From the NCBI GenBank assembly GCA_963691655.1, contig OY829326.1:115169388-115233387 (forward strand): a DNA stretch of 64,000 nucleotides. The letters run 5' to 3'. The notes below the pieces were generated by a model, which saw nothing but the letters and a program-made list of their open reading frames with translations, did no database searches and was not told where the DNA came from. Shown here piece after piece: positions 33,241 to 43,675 of this stretch; positions within the stretch are counted from its first letter, which is position 1; every line of letters starts with the position of its first letter. Origin of the DNA: Toxonevra muliebris (lineage: Eukaryota > Arthropoda > Insecta > Diptera > Pallopteridae). The position numbers and the translations under genes are program-made.

Positions 33241-36017
33241 GCGCCTGTCAAATTGGAATTTTCGTGAAAATCATACGAAATATTATTTGTGCGAGAAGTG
33301 AATTTTAATACTTTGATAGAGAAAAGTATTATTTTGCGCTCCGATCGACGTAAAAAAATTAGAGGCTAAATTATTTTCGAACGTGAAAGCGAGTTTCTCT
33401 TGAATCAAAGTACATAATTGAGATCTCCATGCAAAATCCTAAGCACCCAGAGAATCACTTCAGGCATCAAGTGCCACCATGATTACTTTGAAGTTCTTAA
33501 AGTTTCAGAATATTATTTTCAAATTTTTTTTTTTACATTTATAAATTTTAATCAAATATTTGATACATACAGTTCATATCCCTGTGAGCTCTTGATCAAA
33601 ATACAGCCAAAAAATGCTTTAACGCCTGTTTATTTCATATATTAATCAAAGCTTTCAATTCGAAAGTTTTGATAGAAATTAATATTGTCCAATTAATGCG
33701 CATAAACTGGTTCCAACATTATTCTAATCAATAAAAATTTTACACGGACAAAATCTCATTTTAAGTGTAACCAAACAATTTTAAAAGTTTTTTTCATTGA
33801 TGATCACCACTAAGCAACATGACCAACAACATCGTCATATGTGTACCATGTAAATGTGTGCAGCTCCATTCCATTTTGATGAAAACCGCCAAACTAAAAA
33901 TGACCTATCCACAGGCACAATTGCTTCAATAGCTAAGCTGAATGGATCCGACTTGCTGGCTGTAACAGCAGCAAAAGCAGCAACATTGCCAGCTTGACAA
34001 CATAAAACAAAATCAACGAACGCTCTCACAATCAGGCAGTAACCAATGAATTGGCTAAGGTCGGTTGCTGCATTTAATGGGCGCGTTATTGAAGATGTGC
34101 ATACATTCGAATTCGCATACATACATTTATAAATGCATGCTCTGCATGGTGCTGTATACAAACTGCTATATATGTAGGTACACAAGACACATACAACAAC
34201 CATATGATGCTGAAGATGCTGAGCATAGTAACAACAACAACAACAACATTTACAATATAACTTCAACTTTAATTCGCGCAAGGTTAATGAATATTTTGTT
34301 TTCAAAAGCCATCGACTGCCACCACCGCCACTGCCACACAACTACCGCCGACGACGACGTCGACGACAACGACAACGAAGATGATGACGATGTAGATGAC
34401 GACTCCCATTGCAGCTTCCGACTGGGAATCCGTTTTTGAACAACTGGAAATATGTTACCGCCATTATATCATGTTGCTGCTGTTGTTGCTACTTCTACAG
34501 ACAATGTCGATGTTTTTGATGTCGTTTCTGACGACGATGAGTTAGAGATGTGCAATGAATGCTGCAACCAGCCAGTCAGTCAGTCAGCTAGCGAGAAGCT
34601 CTTGTTGTTGAGTGTAGGCGTAATTGTTTTCACGATTATGTTGCCGCATTAAACAAATAATGGCAGTACTCGTTGTACATATTTGTTGTTGGTGCATGCT
34701 CATACAGTCTGCTCTACTCTCATAGCGATGACAACAGTTTGTATTTTCTGATGTACTATTGTATGCAATTTGGAATCCTTAAGCGGGAGTTAAGAACGCG
34801 CCCTCAAAAACAGAAACCCACACTACATTTGCAATGTATCTATCGACCTGGTAAGTAGCTGGCAGCACCTTCTCAGTTGCAACTTGCAAGAATTGCAATG
34901 AGCACATTTTTCAATTTTATGCTAATTAGTTTGGAATTACTTTCGGTGTAAACTGTGTGTGTATGATCGTTCTTGTTCTTGTTGTATATAAGTTAACTTC
35001 AATAAAGCTTTGGTATAGTATTATTATTTATACTGATCTTTTATGAGTTGCAAAAAATGTTTATTGCTGATGCTGTTGTTTTGTAGAGCAGGTGTAGGAT
35101 AATTTTGAAAATAAAACAAAAGAAACAAAAACAAAGCAAATTATCATATTAAATTCAGTTGAGTGTTTGTGAAATGTTCTTGGAGTTCTATTAATGACAT
35201 TATGGTCTGTGGGCATTTTTTGGGGTAGAGTTCTTAATCCTTCCCCTTTGATTATGATCAACTTTTTCGCTAATGTGGAACACGTTGTTCCGCAATATAC
35301 CGAGCTATAGAGTGACAATTCAATTCAAGGGTGAAGTTAAAAGACACCAAATATTCTTTGCCTTTATTGGTTATTATTTAGGGTACATCGCTGTAGTAAC
35401 CTGAAGTATTTACCCATCCAATTTTCGATCGATTCGCTTGAATTCTGATTGGTGAAAATTAGGTTAGAAATTTTTCGTTGAATGCGGGAAAAACAATCAG
35501 TAACTTAGTTTTTAGTTTCTCTAAGAAATTCGGACTTCCCTATGCAGCTGTGCCCAGATCGATGGACTGAGAAACCCTCCGAAGAATTCCCACATTTATA
35601 GAGCAAATACGACATAACTCCATGTCTGACAGAACGACTTCAAGATTACACTTTTGGCAGCAGAATGTGTCCACTGATTGGTTTCTGATTAAGATGCATC
35701 CAATTTTCATTTTTATTTGCAGCAAGAGTTTTTTTCCGGTGAGAAAAAAGGAATTCATATGAATCAAATGGTTTTGGTTGATACTGATGATAAAAAATCT
35801 GTTGCTCTTTTAAGAGGACATTCAAGTTCAAAATTTGAAGAATATAGATTTTTTAGTTTTGATTTTTGGGTTCTTTATAGCTTCAAGAATATTGTCCTAA
35901 AATATTGGTGAAAAATTAGAAGTACTTAAAACGAAAGTTGGTGTACTAAAAAGAGACCTACATAACGTCAAAAAAGAAGTTTTCGAGAAAACAGCTTCAA
36001 AATCTTTATTCAGAGGT
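33241..36017. other. Non-coding stretch with GAC/CAA microsatellites
   Basis: Contains a CAA run at 34231-34248 and GACGACGAC-type runs at about 34346-34400. The open frames here (33835-34341 minus, 34065-34439 plus) are driven by these repeats. At 35700-35731 a pyrimidine-rich stretch ending TTTATTTGCAG looks like a splice acceptor and is followed by a 64-codon open frame. No homologue comes to mind and no donor was identified, so no exon is called. Confidence 0.45.
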
Positions 36018-36450
36018 TTTCAAAGTCGCTGATTACGAATCTGACATGAGATTTTTAAAATTCAAAATGGCGGATCCAATATGGCGGAGCATTTTGTAAA
36101 AATTGTTCGGATTCGCTTGAAACCCATTATTCGGGGGTTTCTGAGGACATTGATTAAGACTCTAACATCGGGTTTTCATAACTTAAAATGGCAGATCTAA
36201 TATGGCCGACTATTTTTCAAGTTCATCGCATTCGCTTGAAACTCGTTACTCGGAGGTTTTGAGGGTCGCTGATTATAAATCTGACATTAAATTCATAATC
36301 AGTGACCTTAAAAATCCCCTAGTAACGAGTTTCAAGCGAATCCGATCAATATTTTTAAATTCTTACTCCATAAGGGATCAAAAATCTGGTGCCAGATTCG
36401 TGGTCAGCGCCCTCATAAACCCCATGGTAACGGGTTTCAAGTGAATCGGA
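36018..36450. repeat. Foldback array of ~121-bp units
   Basis: A unit containing GTCGCTGATTACGAATCTGA, AAAATGGCGGATCCAATATG and TTCGCTTGAAACCC recurs at a step of about 121 bp on the left (the GCTGATTA, ATTGATTA and GCTGATTA landmarks fall near 36028, 36150 and 36268). After about 36285 the same phrases appear reversed: CATAATCAGTGACC, TAACGAGTTTCAAGCGAATC (about 36332), GTGGTCAGCGCCC, TAACGGGTTTCAAGTGAATC (about 36430). The centre is GATTATAAATCTGACATT / CATAATC. It could form a long hairpin. No coding meaning. Confidence 0.8.
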
Positions 36451-37884
36451 TCAATTTTAAAAAAATCTTTCGCCATATTGGGCCCACCATTTCGAATTTT
36501 GAAAAACTAACATCCGATTCGAAATCAGCATACTTTTTTCTAACATAATCGCCAAAGAATCGCATCTAAAAAAGTTGACAGAACTTGAAGACCTTCAGTA
36601 TGCACTAGAGTGGCCTGAATAAAAGTAATTTGTATAACAAAATCATTTGTTTAATTTTTAAACGTAAAGATTTATTGAAACAAATTTCAAAAGCGTTTTT
36701 CTCAAAATGATGTTTTTTGGACTGGTAAGACTGATTGATATCTCAAATTCTACTGAACTGATTTTGAAAAATCAAAATGCTTTCGATCTTTAATAATTAT
36801 GGGTATAATTGAAATCTCAAAAATTAGTATGTGTTCTCCCCCTTTTTTTTCTATAAGAGAAGTTTCTTGTAAAAATATGTGTTTTTTCGTTTTTTTTTAA
36901 GAAAAAAAAACCCTAAAAAAGGGGAAGGAGAAAGCTTCTTTTTTTTTGTGGTTCCACTTATAGAGAAATGTCTAGCGAACAAAATCTCTTTAAATTATGT
37001 CTCTATCTTTATTAGAAAGCTCGGAATCCATCTAAAAATTGCCTTTTTCGGAAATTCCTTCTACCGCCGCCATCTTGGATTAAAAGTGGACCAAAAAAAT
37101 TTGTTTTTTTGTTCTTCAATAAGATACTTATAACATCTTTTACCATTTTTTTATTAGAATATCATAGTTTTAAAAAAAATATTCCCCAAAAAGTAAATTT
37201 TTTCCAGTTTTACACTGGGATGTCCCCTTAACTGAAGGGCAACTCACTTCATCAAAAATTACGAGTTTCATTTACATGCATGTTTTCTTCCAGCTGTAGA
37301 ATCTATACCTAATTATCAGTGTGAATGGAAAATTCAGAAAAGTTTTTTAATTTTTTAATCCGAATTTCAAATCGAAATTCATGAGCAATTCCAGCATTTC
37401 AAGAAAGGCGAAGTGCTTAAGAATATGTTTTAACACCATTTTCCCGAAAAGTTCAAGTAATAGAGACTAAATTTCAGATTTAAATTCAACGACCCAAAAA
37501 ATGAAATCACTTCAAACATCATACCAAATTTAAACGTTCATTCTTTTCAACTGATACTTTTAAGTGCCTGTTCATTTACTTGCATTCCTCCTCCAATCAA
37601 ATTACACTATATAATTTTCTACTGCATGCAATACAGTATGTAACTAAATAAACTTTACCACCCACAAAATTTAATATAATTATTGTCACACAAAACAAAA
37701 AAAAAAAAAAATATCTGAAAAAATAACCAGAAACAAAAATGGGGCAGAAAAATTCTACCGAAACATGGCAATTTTTTTTAATAGGCTATAATTATAGCAA
37801 ATTGGTCCCCTGCAGACTTTTTTCAAACAGGGGAAATAGTCGTATAGTATAAATACATACAAACATACCAAAGTAGATGCAGAG

Positions 37885-38025
37885 ATTTTCTAAGGGGGGC
37901 ATTTTATTTTTCGTCCTTTAAATTTTTTTTTTCGATTCATGGCCAACGATCAAAATGTATGAAATTTTCATCGGTAAGGGGCCGATTTTAACCCTAAAAT
38001 ACCCCCTGAAATCCATTGGTGCATA
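37885..38025. repeat. Dispersed repeat, copy 2
   Basis: Counterpart of 290-430: TCTAAGGGGGGCATTTT, CATGGCCAACGATCAAAATG, ATTTTCATCGGTAAGGGG and CCCCCTGAAATCC. Same orientation and spacing. Confidence 0.55.
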
Positions 38026-38652
38026 CATACACATATGAATATACATAGGTACAGAGGTTTTCTTGAAGTTAAATTAAATGTCTCTTGTCAGCGCGACAGA
38101 AATCCTTAAAATAAAAATAAAGTTTTGACACGAAAACTTCAACTTGCCACATTGCATAATATTACAAAATGAAAAACTTTGGCATTTATACTCCACTACC
38201 CAATAATTTTACGCTTAGGATTGACAACTTTTGTTAGCAGCAAAGCCAGAGTTAGGTGACGAGTGAAAAAAATAAATGTGGAAACAAATTCAACCAAGTT
38301 GTTATGCAGTCGTCTAAGCACAGGGAAAAATTCAAGTGGTGGTGTTAAAGTTCTTCACTAATTTTTGTTTGTTTCCGCACATTGCATGTGGCAAAGTGCC
38401 AGTTTCAAATAACGAAGAGCTACATACAAAAAAATGTCAAAATATTTTCTAAGAATTATTTATTTAAAATGCATACCTACATTTACGTTCTTTGCAACTT
38501 TATACTTACTCTACACAAAATAAATGCCAAATGAAAGAAATAGCGAATAAACGCGTTTCATTTAACCTGAGCATATGTAATATATCATAAAATATTTTGA
38601 GTTTGCGAAGCTTTCGGTTAAGTCCGGGCTTGGTAATACTGTGGACACACGG

Positions 38653-38690
38653 AATTCTTAAGTAGTTTGTTCTTGGGCTACTTAAGAATT
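38653..38690. repeat. Perfect 13-bp stem hairpin
   Basis: AATTCTTAAGTAG (38653-38665) and CTACTTAAGAATT (38678-38690) are exact complements around a 12-nt loop. Further CTTAAG motifs follow (AATTCTTAAGATTACTTAAG at 38694-38713), so the whole 38650-38745 zone is rich in this palindrome. No termination or protein-binding role can be assigned. Confidence 0.7.
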
Positions 38691-41120
38691 TCGAATTCTT
38701 AAGATTACTTAAGTTTCTTAGACAATTAAGATTTCCGAACTTAAGAACGTCTACTGTATCTGAAAAATCCAATAGCCATGATGATAGTGCAACGATGTTA
38801 CGCTATTTTTAGTTCCAGCGGTTATGAGGGAAGGCCATAATGAGATAGGAATGAGATAGGAGAATGTCTAATGAGAGAGTATCTCCAAAAAAGTGTGAAG
38901 TAAAAATTTAAATGTAAAATTTATTATACGAAAACATGGTCACTTACACATAATTGTGGACTTCTTCTCTTCCTTGGCTCACCTTCTGAGGTCAGTTAAA
39001 TATGAAAAACAACAAACAGCACCTGCCGCATTATTACATATGCATATGCATACTAGGTAGTATTAAATTTCCTTGTCAAATTCCACGCTCGTTGTAATGA
39101 CAACTTCAGTTTCTCGTAAAGTTAAAAATTTAACATGGCAATTAATAAATCCACTGTAAACTGTCAAAAGCATTGACATTTCTCATAGTTGGTTGGCAAG
39201 AAGTTGTGTGTGTGCATGCGTGTGTGTGTGCAGTCCAATCTACGTATGAGTGTGTATGAGAAGAATTTTTTTCTTTTCTTGCTTCTTTCCTTTTCCTGCA
39301 TTGCTGCCTTCTATTTTCCTTGCACCTTCTACAGCGCTTTTATCATAAATCCCAATGTAACGCATTGCGTAAATTTGTATTTTGTGTGGTCCACAAATTT
39401 CTGCGCTGATGAATTGTGATGGTTCTACATCATGAATCTGCGATGGCTCGTTGGCTGATGTATCAGCACTACCAAAGTGAAGATCTGGTGATACTACGTT
39501 GCACCATTGCATTCAACTTGCTTGGCTCATATATTTCTTTTTTCTTATTTAGTGCTGTTGTTTTTATTTTCCATGATGATTTACGATTTGTCGGTTGATC
39601 GCGAAATTGTTAAATGCTGTAGGTAAAATGACAACTGAAATATGAACGCTTTTCGTCAGTTTAGTCATTTACACGCAAACATCCGTAAATACATTTCTAT
39701 AGATTTATACAATCTTATGCCTGTGTTGGTATATTGGTATATCATATTCTTTCCATAGTTGAATTGAATTGAATAAAATTGACAATATAATTAAAATTCT
39801 GCAAAAAAAGTGTAAAAGATAATTTAGTTTCTCTTTTTGCATTCCACAATTTTATAATATTCTAGGGTTTTTCATATCTACAAAAAAAAAAAAACAAATT
39901 TTATGAAATAACATGTGATCATAGAATTGAATCCGAGTTCATACATACCATATACACCGTATTCTAGGCGATAATATTTTTTAAAGTCATTAGTATCACA
40001 TGCAATAGCCCCACCAGACTGGGAGGTAGTTATTTAAATAATCTATAAACTATGCATTAAACTACCACTAAATTAATTTAGTTATAAAGGGTGATTTTAT
40101 TAGTGTTTGATTTTTCAGTGTAGAATTTTTGACAGTTTCTCTGCGATTCGTGACATATGTCAAAGTCAAAAATGCTCAGTTAGCAATGCCATTTCATTAT
40201 TGAAAGACTTACACCCGAACAACGCTTACAAATTATTAAATTTTATGCTCTGTGAGAAATGATTTTCATGCACTTCGACCATTTCATGGTCATGACGACC
40301 AATCGACCTACTCTGCATGCAATTCAAGCCGTAATAACTAAATTTCGTCCCAATTTTACGCTATTGGATATCAATCCACCTAGCCATGTGTATAGACTGC
40401 GCACGTTACTGCCATAGTCGCCAGTGTTGATGAAGATCGTGATTTGTTTATCCGTCGCCGTTCGCAGTAATTAGGATTGTGTAACTCAACTACATGGAAG
40501 ATTTTACTCAAGGATCTTGGTCTTAAAGGGTCTAAAATACAGCTCGTTCAAGAACTTAAGCTGGGGCACTTGCCACAGCGTCGAATTTTCGGTGAGTGGG
40601 CCTTAGGAAAACTAGAGGAAGATTCGTTTTTTTTTTTACTGAAAAATTGTGTTCAGCGACAAAGATCATTTCTCATATAGGCAACATTCACTGTGATGTG
40701 GCATAAAATAGGTTTTTAGAAAATTTTCCTTGTAATAATACATGCATTCAGTTGTGTTAGGTATTCTTCACGTTTTCTGGTTGCCGAATAATTGAAATTT
40801 CGTACTTATGCCATTTTTTTAAATTTTTTTTTAGCAATTGTTAGCCAATTCTTCTCTATTAATTAAAAAAAAAGCTTTAAACTATTACTAAGCGGAAATT
40901 TGTCTTATAAATTATGTTTATAAAAAACAAGAGAATACGAAAATAACAAATTGGAAAAAAATGGTAATCCATCGGTTGTCTACAGCTACATAGCTGTTTT
41001 TTTATCCTTAATAAAAAACAAACAACCTGTTGGTCCATTGTGATAACCTTTATTATTATTTGAAGGTAGGACCTCTCGAAAATCAGGCACGGCGACCGAT
41101 AAGATCTATTGTACCAAAGC

Positions 41121-41240
41121 GCCAAGAAAGAAAGAAAGGAAGAGAGAAAGAAAGATAGATAAGAAACATACCCAAGCCGAGAATCGAACTCGGGTCTCTA
41201 GAGACAAGAGTCTGGCACTCTGCCACTAAACCACAGTGGC
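41121..41240 (-). mobile_element. tRNA-derived SINE head with TTTC-rich tail
   Basis: The minus strand starts GCCACTGTGGTTTAGTGGCA (A-box-like) and has CCGAGTTCGATTCTCGG, a perfect 5-bp T stem with a 7-nt loop and a consensus B box. The D and anticodon zone follows the Glu-type tRNA layout, but the 5' end finds no partner, so there is no acceptor stem and it is not a gene. A TTTCTTTC-rich tail follows (41121-41165), as in some SINEs. Confidence 0.6.
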
Positions 41241-41404
41241 GATGGTAGGATCTACAGTTTAACGCCGATTCCCAACGGCTGTGGCAATTTTTTAAGAGCT
41301 CGCTGGTTTTGCCATTACTAACCAAGGTTTGTGTTCGTACACATTTTTATAATTCTCATCCACTTCATATCGATAGTGAATATAAGAAGTTTATGAGAAT
41401 TAAC

Positions 41405-41476
41405 CATCAGACTAAGACGGTAATCGAACCCGCAACCTTCTGGATGAAAGTCTAGTAATACCCTACGGGACGAGTT
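41405..41476 (-). repeat. Second tRNA-like SINE head
   Basis: The minus strand reads CTCGTCCCGTAGGGTATTAC, then CTTTCATCCAGAAGG and TTGCGGGTTCGATTACCG. The B box is near consensus (GGTTCGATTAC) and the CCAGAAGG joining region resembles Glu tRNA. No acceptor stem pairing. Same strand as the tRNA-like head at 41166-41240, ~165 bp away; whether they formed one unit is unclear. Confidence 0.5.
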
Positions 41477-41506
41477 GTTATCTCTTGATCCAGCCTAATT
41501 AAATTT

Positions 41507-41995
41507 TGTTTTTTGTGCTTTTGATGAAGCGTAATATGTTTCTGATTTGAGATGGTGCAAGTTCTGTGAGTCTCTCGTAGAAAGGTTCTCCCAGAGTTTT
41601 GTGTCTGCGTGCTGCTAGGGCGGAACAGTTACCCATAAAGTGGAAGATTGTTTCTTCTCCTTCTCCATTTTTGCAGCTTCTGCAGAAGTCGTTGAATGGA
41701 AGGCTCAGTCTACTTTACCCAGCTTATGTGGGCTCGGTCCAAATTTACGAGTGTTTAAGTGCGTTTCTGATTTGGCGTAGACCATAACTGTCTAGCAATA
41801 AAGCATATTGGTTCCATCTTCCATCTGCTTTCTGCAATATGGGAATGGTCGTTTTTGACTAAAAGTTTACATATCGCAAATGGTATACGCACGTTGCCAG
41901 AGATGCGTGAATTGCTGAGAGTCGTGCCAAGTCTAGCAAGATCATCAGCTTTGCAGTTTCCCTCAATGTGGAAGACCTGAGTAACCATAACGAAG
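41507..41995 (-). pseudogene. LINE tail, R1/LOA-like (minus copy)
   Basis: From 41990 on the minus strand: QVFHIEGNCKADDLARLGTT (end of RNase H, family WVPGH..IEGNEKADELARLG), a divergent linker, then PFNDFCRSCKNGEGEETIFH and FMGNCSALAARRHKTLGEPF (Cys/His knuckle), ending near FYERLTELAPSQIRNILRFI. 5' truncated just before the RNase H end, at most 8 bp from the start of the plus copy at 42004. Fragmented by stops. Confidence 0.75.
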
Positions 41996-42003
41996 CATCA
42001 TAT

Positions 42004-42760
42004 GGTAGCTTCGGTTTTTTCAGATTGAAGTTCTGGCTATTAAGGAGGCTTGTGGACTAATAAAGCGTCTTAACACAGATAGGTGTAAGATCGCTATTTT
42101 TATTGACAGCCAGGCAGCAATAAAATCGCTTCAACCCACCACCATAAAATCAAAGCTAGTTAAGGAGTGCAGGGAGATACTGAGCGAGCTAAATCATTAT
42201 GCTGATATTACTCCCATCTGGGTTCCTGGCAATAGGAACATTGAAGGAAATGAGAAAGCTGATGAATTAGCGCGCCTTCTTGACGAATCTTTAGGGGTAC
42301 TGACACTAACATTTTGCATTACCGCGAGGGCGACATGGCCTTCATATAATGAGGGTAGGTCTCGCGAGTTTTTAACCAGGAATTGTATAGACACTGCAGC
42401 CTACACCGGCCTCTGGTGTAAAGGTACCCACGCAGAAAAACTGCGGATCCCTTTTAACACCCACTGCTGAAGTTGTGGAAACTTTGAAGAAAGCAAAACA
42501 ATCTCCCATTTTCTTTGTGAATGCCCAGCCTTGGTAAGGACAAGATATAAGTTCTTGGGGAAGTATTTCCTCGATAGCTTGCCCGATTGCACGGCAGTCT
42601 GTCCAAAGAATCTGCTAACATACCAAAACTTGTCGGGGTGGGTTTAGTAAGAGTGCAGCATTTATTCTAGTTTGGTGAGGAGGTGGTTTCAAAACGGCGC
42701 TATAACGCTAATTGTGGCTTACAGTGGGTCTGCTGTGGGACAGCTACCTTAACCTACCAA
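42004..42760 (+). pseudogene. LINE tail, R1/LOA-like (plus copy) with 3' UTR
   Basis: The plus strand reads FFQIEVLAIKEACGLIKRLN, IFIDSQAAIKSL (RNase H catalytic D), KLVKECREILSELNH, then WVPGNRNIEGNEKADELARL. Here N replaces the H of the usual WVPGH motif, which would weaken catalysis. Then GLWCKGTHAEKLRIPFNTHC, a stop, SCGNFEESKTISHFLCECPA and a short end. The 3' UTR near 42710-42760 includes GGGTCTGCTGTGGGACAGCT and CCTTAACCTACC, common at the tails of such LINEs. No poly(A). Confidence 0.8.
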
Positions 42761-43675
42761 CCATAATTTCAGTACAAAAGTTTTTTTCTATCAAGCCCCA
42801 TTAAAATTCGAGCATGAAAGGGTCGATAAGCCGAATTGTCGCTTTTGATGAGCAACCAACCATAAGCAATACAAGAGGCGCCAATGCATGTAGCAAAATG
42901 CATTGTTTGGTGTGGTTTATGGGCCGGAAAAATAATCAGTCCGTATTTATTTAAAGATGACGATGACCACAATATTATTATCAATGGCACCTGCTATCGT
43001 TCGATGATTTCCAGCTTTTTGTACCCAAAATGAACGAGCAGAATCTGATCGACATGTGGTTTTAACAAGACGGCGCTACATGCCACACAGCACGCGAAAT
43101 AATGGACCCATTGAGACATGAGTTCGGTGAGTTCTAGACGCTATGGTCGAAAAAATGGTTCAAAATTGCATTTATAGCATGAATCACTTACAACATAGTC
43201 GTGGTAAATATTTACATGAAATGATATTTAAAAAGCAAGTGACAAGCTTTAATTTACGCACTCAAATAAAATTAAAATTAATTAAAAAACGTTTGTACTT
43301 TTTCCGTGTTTTTTTTTTTTTTTTTTTTTTTTGGAAAATTAAAAACAGAGCACCTAAAAAATCACCCTTTAGTTGAACAAAATGCAACTACCACTAAATT
43401 AATTTAGTTTTAGTTGAACTTTTTTTAACTACAGCTAAATAATAGTTGAAAAATTTTCAACTATAACTAAATTCATTCATTTATTAGTAGTTAGTAGGAA
43501 TTTTTTCAACTATAATTAAGTGATAGTTTAGTGGTTGTTGAATTTTTCAACTATCATTTAGTTGTAGTTGAAAAACTTTCAAATATCACTAAACTTATTC
43601 AGTGATTGTTGAAAATTTTAAACTACCACTAAATTAATTTAGTTACGTGGTAAATGTAGTTGACTATCCCCCAGT

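Larger units (their letters stand above)
36451..40017. other. AT-rich non-coding stretch with one repeat copy
   Basis: Includes the second copy of the 290-430 repeat (about 37885-38025) and a CTTAAG-rich hairpin (38653-38690). Open frames around 36879-37133 and 39189-39512 are biased by T runs or by TGTG microsatellite and show no domain. Confidence 0.5.
40183..43260 (+). pseudogene. mariner-family transposase pseudogene, split
   Basis: First part: after a degenerate start, GLKGSKIQLVQELKLGHLPQ and RRIFGEWALGKLEEDSFF (40531-40630), then a decayed KNCVQRQRSFL where IVFSDEAHF (first D) is expected. After the insert, from about 42815: plus-strand phrases CIVWCGLWAGKIISPYLFKD and DDDDHNIIINGTCYRSMIS, then DMWF, QDGATCHTA (second D block) and, near the end, MNHLQHSRGKYLHEMIFK (43181-43234). 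The third catalytic block (CDLTPLDYFLWG in the family) is deleted near 43135. Stops at several places. These motifs mark the mori/DD37D-like branch as I know it (family name by memory, moderate confidence). Confidence 0.8.
40087..43369 (+). mobile_element. mariner-like element, complete ends, interrupted by LINE/SINE debris
   Basis: The left end AAGGGTGATTTTATTAG and the right end, inverted, AAGGGTGATTTTTTAGG are flanked by TA on both sides (40085-40086 and 43370-43371). The body is split: transposase N-terminal part to about 40680, foreign DNA about 40680-42815, and transposase C-terminal part after. Removing the foreign block leaves ~1.15 kb, the usual size. Confidence 0.85.
40018..43675. 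mobile_element. AT-rich TIR element carrying nested insertions
   Basis: The left end ACTGGGAGGTAGTTA (40018) and the right end, inverted, ACTGGGGGATAGTCA (to 43675) form 15-bp imperfect terminal repeats. The interior (40033-40086 and 43370-43660) is built from repeated forms of CTACCACTAAATTAATTTAG and its complement, with TAGTTGAA/TTCAACTA blocks, so it folds on itself. The mariner-like element at 40087-43369 sits inside it. Without that insert the host element is ~375 bp. No duplication of its own target was found. Confidence 0.65.

Noticed and set aside
32961..33243. piggyBac-type insertion at TTAA
   Set aside because: TTAA is present on the left only; the right boundary does not carry it.
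33835..34439. 168- and 124-codon open frames on opposite strands
   Set aside because: They overlap each other on opposite strands and are driven by GAC, CAA and CATA repeats; no recognised domain.
35717..35911. 64-codon frame after an acceptor-like TTTATTTGCAG
   Set aside because: Attractive as an exon, but no homologue recognised, no donor site argued, and AT-rich DNA produces acceptor-like sites often.
41166..41240. Functional tRNA gene
   Set aside because: Good T arm and B box but no acceptor stem, and a microsatellite tail follows; read as a SINE head.
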